This document shows positions 31,469 to 34,680 of a DNA stretch of 34,680 nt, piece by piece. The translations under genes were made by a program, and so were the position numbers. Numbering within the stretch: position 1 is the stretch's first letter; the number at the start of each line of letters is the position of its first letter. Source of the stretch: Desulfurococcaceae archaeon. GTDB taxonomy: Archaea; Thermoproteota; Thermoprotei_A; Sulfolobales; Acidilobaceae. The notes below the pieces were generated by a model. The model had not been told where the DNA came from and did no database searches. It saw nothing but the letters and a program-made list of their open reading frames with translations. The stretch spans positions 1 to 34,680 of the forward strand of contig JAJHQN010000005.1 of NCBI GenBank assembly GCA_020833325.1. The letters are read 5' to 3'.

Positions 31469-32910
31469 GGGTAGTCATAGGCCTTGAGATCCATGTTCAG
31501 ATGAGCGAGGCGGGCTCCAAGCTCTTCTGCGACTGCAAAGCCGACTATAGGGGGTTCAATGTTAACGCTAATGTATGCCCCGTATGCCTCGGACTACCCG
31601 GAGCTCTACCCGTTGTTAGTAAGAAGAGTTTAGAGCTAGCACTAGCAACATCCCTAGCGTTAAAATGCGAGGTACCTAAGTTCATAGTTTTCACTAGAAA
31701 ACACTACTTCTACCCAGACCTACCTAAGAACTACCAGATTAGCATGTTCGAGAGAGCAGGTGGCGTGCCGATATGCAGGAATGGGGTTATAAGCTTCCTA
31801 GACCCCTCAACTTGGGAGTGGAAGACTTGTAGGGTAAGGAGGATTAACATAGAGGAAGATCCGGGGAGGACTGTTTACGAGGAAGGTGGTATAACTGGGA
31901 GCCCCTACGCGCTAGTAGATTATAACAGAAGCGGAGTCCCTCTACTGGAGATAGTAACAGAGCCCGATATAGAAACTCCTAGGGATGCAAGGCTCCTAGT
32001 TGAATACCTATTACTCATGCTAGAGTACCTTGGGGTGACCAACCCAAGGCTTGAGGGGGTCTTCAGGGTTGATGCTAACGTAAGCATAGGTGGAGGAGAG
32101 AGGGTTGAGATTAAGAACATAGGTAGCACTTTGGATGTGGAGAAGGCTTTAAACTACGAGATCCTAAGGCAGACTAAGATAAGGGAGGCTGGAGGTGTAA
32201 TTGAGAGGGAGACGAGGCATTGGGATGCAATGAGGGGGATTACAAGGCCCCTAAGGCATAAGGAGTACGAGGAGGAGTACCTCTACTTCCCAGACCCCGA
32301 TCTGCCACCGATAGCTATAACGGAGGAGATGGTGGAGAAAGCTCTTAGGATAGCTGAGAAGGCCGATCTACAAGTATTGTTAGGAGAGCTCCTGAAACTC
32401 AATGTACCCCCAGAGCATGCGTGGAGCCTCCTATCCACAAAGCCCTCCCTAGAGCTCTTCAGGAAAACTGTAAGCCTGGGTGGTGACCCGCAGTTAACAG
32501 CTAGGATACTAGCTGTTGACTATAAAGGTGAGCTTAGAGAGCAGGGCAGGGACCCCTACGATCCGTCCAGCTGGCCCCCACTAGAGACGGTGCTAGAGCT
32601 GGTTAAGCTAACGCTATCAGGAGTCTACCCGTACGATACAATCAAAGGCCTTGTAATACCAGCCCTAGCATCAAACCCGCAGGCTAGGCTTGAAACGGTA
32701 TTGCCTGAGAAAGCAGGTGATATAGAGGTGGCGGTAGAGGAGGTTATAAGGGAGGAGGTTAAAGCTGTCAGAGACTACCTACAGGGTAAAACACAGGCTC
32801 TAAACTACCTTGTAGGAAGGGTTATAAAGAAGATTGGGAGGAAAGCCGTAGACCCCAGGGTTATAAGAGAGGCGTTGGAGAAGAGGATTAAGAGTGTTAG
32901 GAGCACTTAG
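31465..32910 (+). CDS. gatB: Asp-tRNA(Asn)/Glu-tRNA(Gln) amidotransferase subunit B
   Basis: This 481-aa protein opens [25 protein letters not shown], continues [15 protein letters not shown] (Cys pairs for zinc), then [51 protein letters not shown] and the C-terminal YqeY/tail domain ending in [29 protein letters not shown]. It activates the tRNA-bound carboxylate and binds the tRNA. The start is TTG overlapping the gatA stop. A GatDE pair, if present, is not in the window. Confidence 0.96.
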   Translation: MRVVIGLEIHVQMSEAGSKLFCDCKADYRGFNVNANVCPVCLGLPGALPVVSKKSLELALATSLALKCEVPKFIVFTRKHYFYPDLPKNYQISMFERAGGVPICRNGVISFLDPSTWEWKTCRVRRINIEEDPGRTVYEEGGITGSPYALVDYNRSGVPLLEIVTEPDIETPRDARLLVEYLLLMLEYLGVTNPRLEGVFRVDANVSIGGGERVEIKNIGSTLDVEKALNYEILRQTKIREAGGVIERETRHWDAMRGITRPLRHKEYEEEYLYFPDPDLPPIAITEEMVEKALRIAEKADLQVLLGELLKLNVPPEHAWSLLSTKPSLELFRKTVSLGGDPQLTARILAVDYKGELREQGRDPYDPSSWPPLETVLELVKLTLSGVYPYDTIKGLVIPALASNPQARLETVLPEKAGDIEVAVEEVIREEVKAVRDYLQGKTQALNYLVGRVIKKIGRKAVDPRVIREALEKRIKSVRST

Positions 32911-32931
32911 AGGCTGGAAAGGTGTAATCCC

Positions 32932-33789
32932 TTGATCCCCGTAGCTGACTCACATGCGCACGTTAACCCAGTCAGGGGGCTTGGTGCGGGGGAGGTTGCT
33001 AGGAGGTTTAGGAATGCTGGAGGCTGGTTCATAGCCCTCGTATCGCTACAACCATCAGCCTACGGTGTGGAGGGTTCAAATGTGGAGGCCTACGTCCAGG
33101 CAGCCCTCATACACGCTAGGGAATGTGGAAGGGCTAGGGAGGAGGGGCTTAGAGTATACTGTCTAGCAGGCTTCCACCCAGCGGAGGTCGACAAGCTCAT
33201 AGACAGAAATGGGTTAAAGCCATTAGAGGTTCTAGAACTGGGGTTCAAGGTTTTAGAGGAGCTCTCAAAGCTAGTAGATAGAGGTGAGATAGACGGGATA
33301 GGGGAGGTTGGAAGACAACACTACAGGACAGCAAGCGAGAGAGTGCTAGTAGCGAACATGATACTAGAGAAGGCGATGGAGATAGCGAGAGACAAAGACA
33401 TAGTAGTACACATGCACCTAGAACAAGCAGGAGAAGCAACAGTAGAACTGGTAGACGTTATAACAAGAAGGTTGAACGCAAAGAAAGAAAAACTAGTATT
33501 CCACCACGCAGAACCAAGAGTAGCGGCAGAAGCAACAAGAAGAGGATACCAAGCAACAATACCAGGAATACCAAAACTACTAGAACACGTACTAGAAAAC
33601 CTAGAACCAACATACACACTGGAAAGCGACTACCTAGACGACCCAAAAAGACCGGGAGCGGTCACAACACCATGGGATATGGCAAACAACATAGCAAGAA
33701 TAGCTACAAAATCAAAAGATATAGAGGAGAAAGTATACAGAATCAACGTAGACAACATAGCAAAAACATACAGCGTTAGACCACCTTAG
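32932..33789 (+). CDS. TatD-like metal-dependent hydrolase
   Basis: This 285-aa amidohydrolase-fold protein has ADSHAHVNP near the start (HxH metal site), LAGFHPAEVD, the Glu in GIGEVGRQ, VVHMHLEQAG, LVFHHAEPR and ESDYLDDP with the metal-binding Asp. This order fits a TatD/PHP-like archaeal subfamily. TatD enzymes are Mg-dependent nucleases, but this branch is divergent, so the substrate is uncertain. It follows gatB by 21 nt (TTG start) and may ride on the same transcript. Its second half is markedly A- and C-rich. Confidence 0.78.
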   Translation: MIPVADSHAHVNPVRGLGAGEVARRFRNAGGWFIALVSLQPSAYGVEGSNVEAYVQAALIHARECGRAREEGLRVYCLAGFHPAEVDKLIDRNGLKPLEVLELGFKVLEELSKLVDRGEIDGIGEVGRQHYRTASERVLVANMILEKAMEIARDKDIVVHMHLEQAGEATVELVDVITRRLNAKKEKLVFHHAEPRVAAEATRRGYQATIPGIPKLLEHVLENLEPTYTLESDYLDDPKRPGAVTTPWDMANNIARIATKSKDIEEKVYRINVDNIAKTYSVRPP

Positions 33790-33852
33790 CTCCATGTAAA
33801 AGAGAGCAGGGAACCCACTAAGAACAGGGACCCTCACAAAAGATATCCCCAA

Positions 33853-33883
33853 GGGTTACCAGAGCTAAAGCTCAAAGTAACCC
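33853..33883. repeat. GTAACCCC hairpin, copy 3 (opposite arrangement)
   Basis: GGGTTAC at 33853-33859 pairs with GTAACCC at 33877-33883, with an inner GAGC/GCTC stem. It lies between the TatD-like gene and the convergent 34036-34665 gene. The half-sites are the same as at 2974 and 4361 but in reversed order. The rest of 33790-34035 shows nothing else recognisable. Confidence 0.5.
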
Positions 33884-34035
33884 CCTACCATGACGTGATA
33901 GCATGCCTAGAACTAGACACTTGGGAACCCCGTAAAATCTCTCGACTGAAGTAACTCTTAATACACGAATTTCTACGAGTCGCACTCCATCTTAAAAGTC
34001 TTTCGCTCCTTTTACTGAAGGTATAATAAGTTGTT

Positions 34036-34665
34036 CTAACGATGTACTCTCCTACGCTTCCTCACCTGCTTCCCCGGTTTAGATGAACCTTTACGCTTAT
34101 ACTCATCAGCTATCCTAAATGCTTCCCGAGGGTCTGCACTGGCTATCTCGAATACGAAGTCTATCCTCTTCTCTCTATTAACCCACTCCACCATATCATC
34201 TACCACTCTCTCCATTAGTGATTCGAAGGCCTCATCCTCGGAGCTCCCGTAGGAGAGTACCGCCTCCCAGCCTCTATATGGATCGTATTTAACCCATACC
34301 GCCTTATATGACTCATTGAAGTTTCTAGCAAACCCCTCATTGTACTCTTCGTACTCATACTTTAAGACCAGGGGGTTACCCTCTTCAAGTGATGGTATTG
34401 ATATGTATTTAACCCCATCCTTCTCGAAAAGCTTCAACTCCTCATCTCCAGGATCACCTACTAGAACGAACCCACGTAGGGGTACAGCGTAGTAGAAGGC
34501 TACATATCTAATCAAATCCTCGGGGACCTCTATCCTCGCATGCTCAAAAACAACCACATAACGATCACCCTCCTTTCTAAGCTCGACAAACTCCCCGAGT
34601 TCAACCTCGACTTCAACAACATCCTCATCCCCCTCACGGGACAAGACTATCAACCCCGGAGACAC
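34036..34665 (-). CDS. Unrecognised acidic protein with a basic C-terminal tail
   Basis: I do not recognise this 209-aa product. The first two thirds are acidic and strand-rich (EVEVELGEFVELRKEGDRYVVVFEHARIEV, a YVAFYYAVPLRGFVLVG segment). A middle part follows with GWEAVLSYGSSEDEAFESLMERVVDDM. The last 20 residues are strongly basic (RKGSSKPGKQVRKRRRVHR), suggesting contact with nucleic acid. No signal or membrane segment is seen. GTG 34665 is the track start, but the frame stays open to the window edge, so the true start may lie outside and the entry may be partial. Confidence 0.6.
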   Translation of the reverse strand: MSPGLIVLSREGDEDVVEVEVELGEFVELRKEGDRYVVVFEHARIEVPEDLIRYVAFYYAVPLRGFVLVGDPGDEELKLFEKDGVKYISIPSLEEGNPLVLKYEYEEYNEGFARNFNESYKAVWVKYDPYRGWEAVLSYGSSEDEAFESLMERVVDDMVEWVNREKRIDFVFEIASADPREAFRIADEYKRKGSSKPGKQVRKRRRVHR

Positions 34666-34680
34666 GCAAGATCGTGGAGT

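Noticed and set aside
1-34680. CRISPR arrays, tRNA and rRNA genes, rolling-circle or attachment sites
   Set aside because: No regularly spaced direct repeats, no tRNA T-loop with a matching acceptor stem, and no rRNA signatures were found on either strand by eye.

Overview
The window looks like chromosomal DNA of a hyperthermophilic crenarchaeon (Thermoproteota, Thermoprotei; genus not determinable by eye). The reasons are archaeal-type ribosomal proteins (eL21, eS4, zinc uS14), RNase P subunit Rnp1, RNA polymerase Rpo4, SRP54, archease, a PaREP1-family remnant, frequent TTG and GTG starts, GGTGA-type Shine-Dalgarno sites and TATA-like boxes.

Layout. 1-1664: the end of a tungstate ABC transporter operon (tupA partial, tupB, tupC). 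1679-2847 (minus): a THUMP-domain protein and endonuclease III. 2848-7131: an accessory, gene-poor island with two small exported or orphan proteins, an unrecognised 482-aa protein with two tandem helical repeats, a PaREP1 pseudogene broken by several frameshifts, an inverted pair of paralogous gene fragments and several GTAACCCC-type hairpins. 7132-8995 (minus): archease and SRP54. 9203-13059: an information-processing cluster (eL21, Rpo4, DUF655, RsmA, PrmC/Mtq2-like methyltransferase, TrmJ-like methyltransferase). 13133-18411: a ribosomal protein operon uS19-uL22-uS3-uL29-rnp1-uS17-uL14-uL24-eS4-uL5-uS14-uS8. uS14 is absent from the ORF track because it is short and seems to start at CTG. 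The operon stops after uS8, where a 269-bp nested palindrome lies instead of uL6. 18846-23067: an ArsB/NhaD-type permease, then on the minus strand an S9 peptidase and an HDAC-family deacetylase. 23180-27428: a thioredoxin-fold-like orphan with sufC, sufB and sufD. 27503-29657: citrate synthase convergent with a CitG-family protein. 29734-33789: gatC, gatA, gatB and a TatD-like hydrolase. 34036-34665 (minus): an unrecognised protein with a basic tail.

The genes form compact transcription units with overlapping stop and start codons. Most are translation, RNA-modification and Fe-S assembly functions. The observations most worth following are the giant palindrome after uS8, the CTG start of uS14, the duplicated palindrome-plus-Shine-Dalgarno leader in front of sufC and sufB, and the repeat and pseudogene island at 2848-7131. 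No CRISPR array, intact transposase, tRNA or rRNA gene was found.
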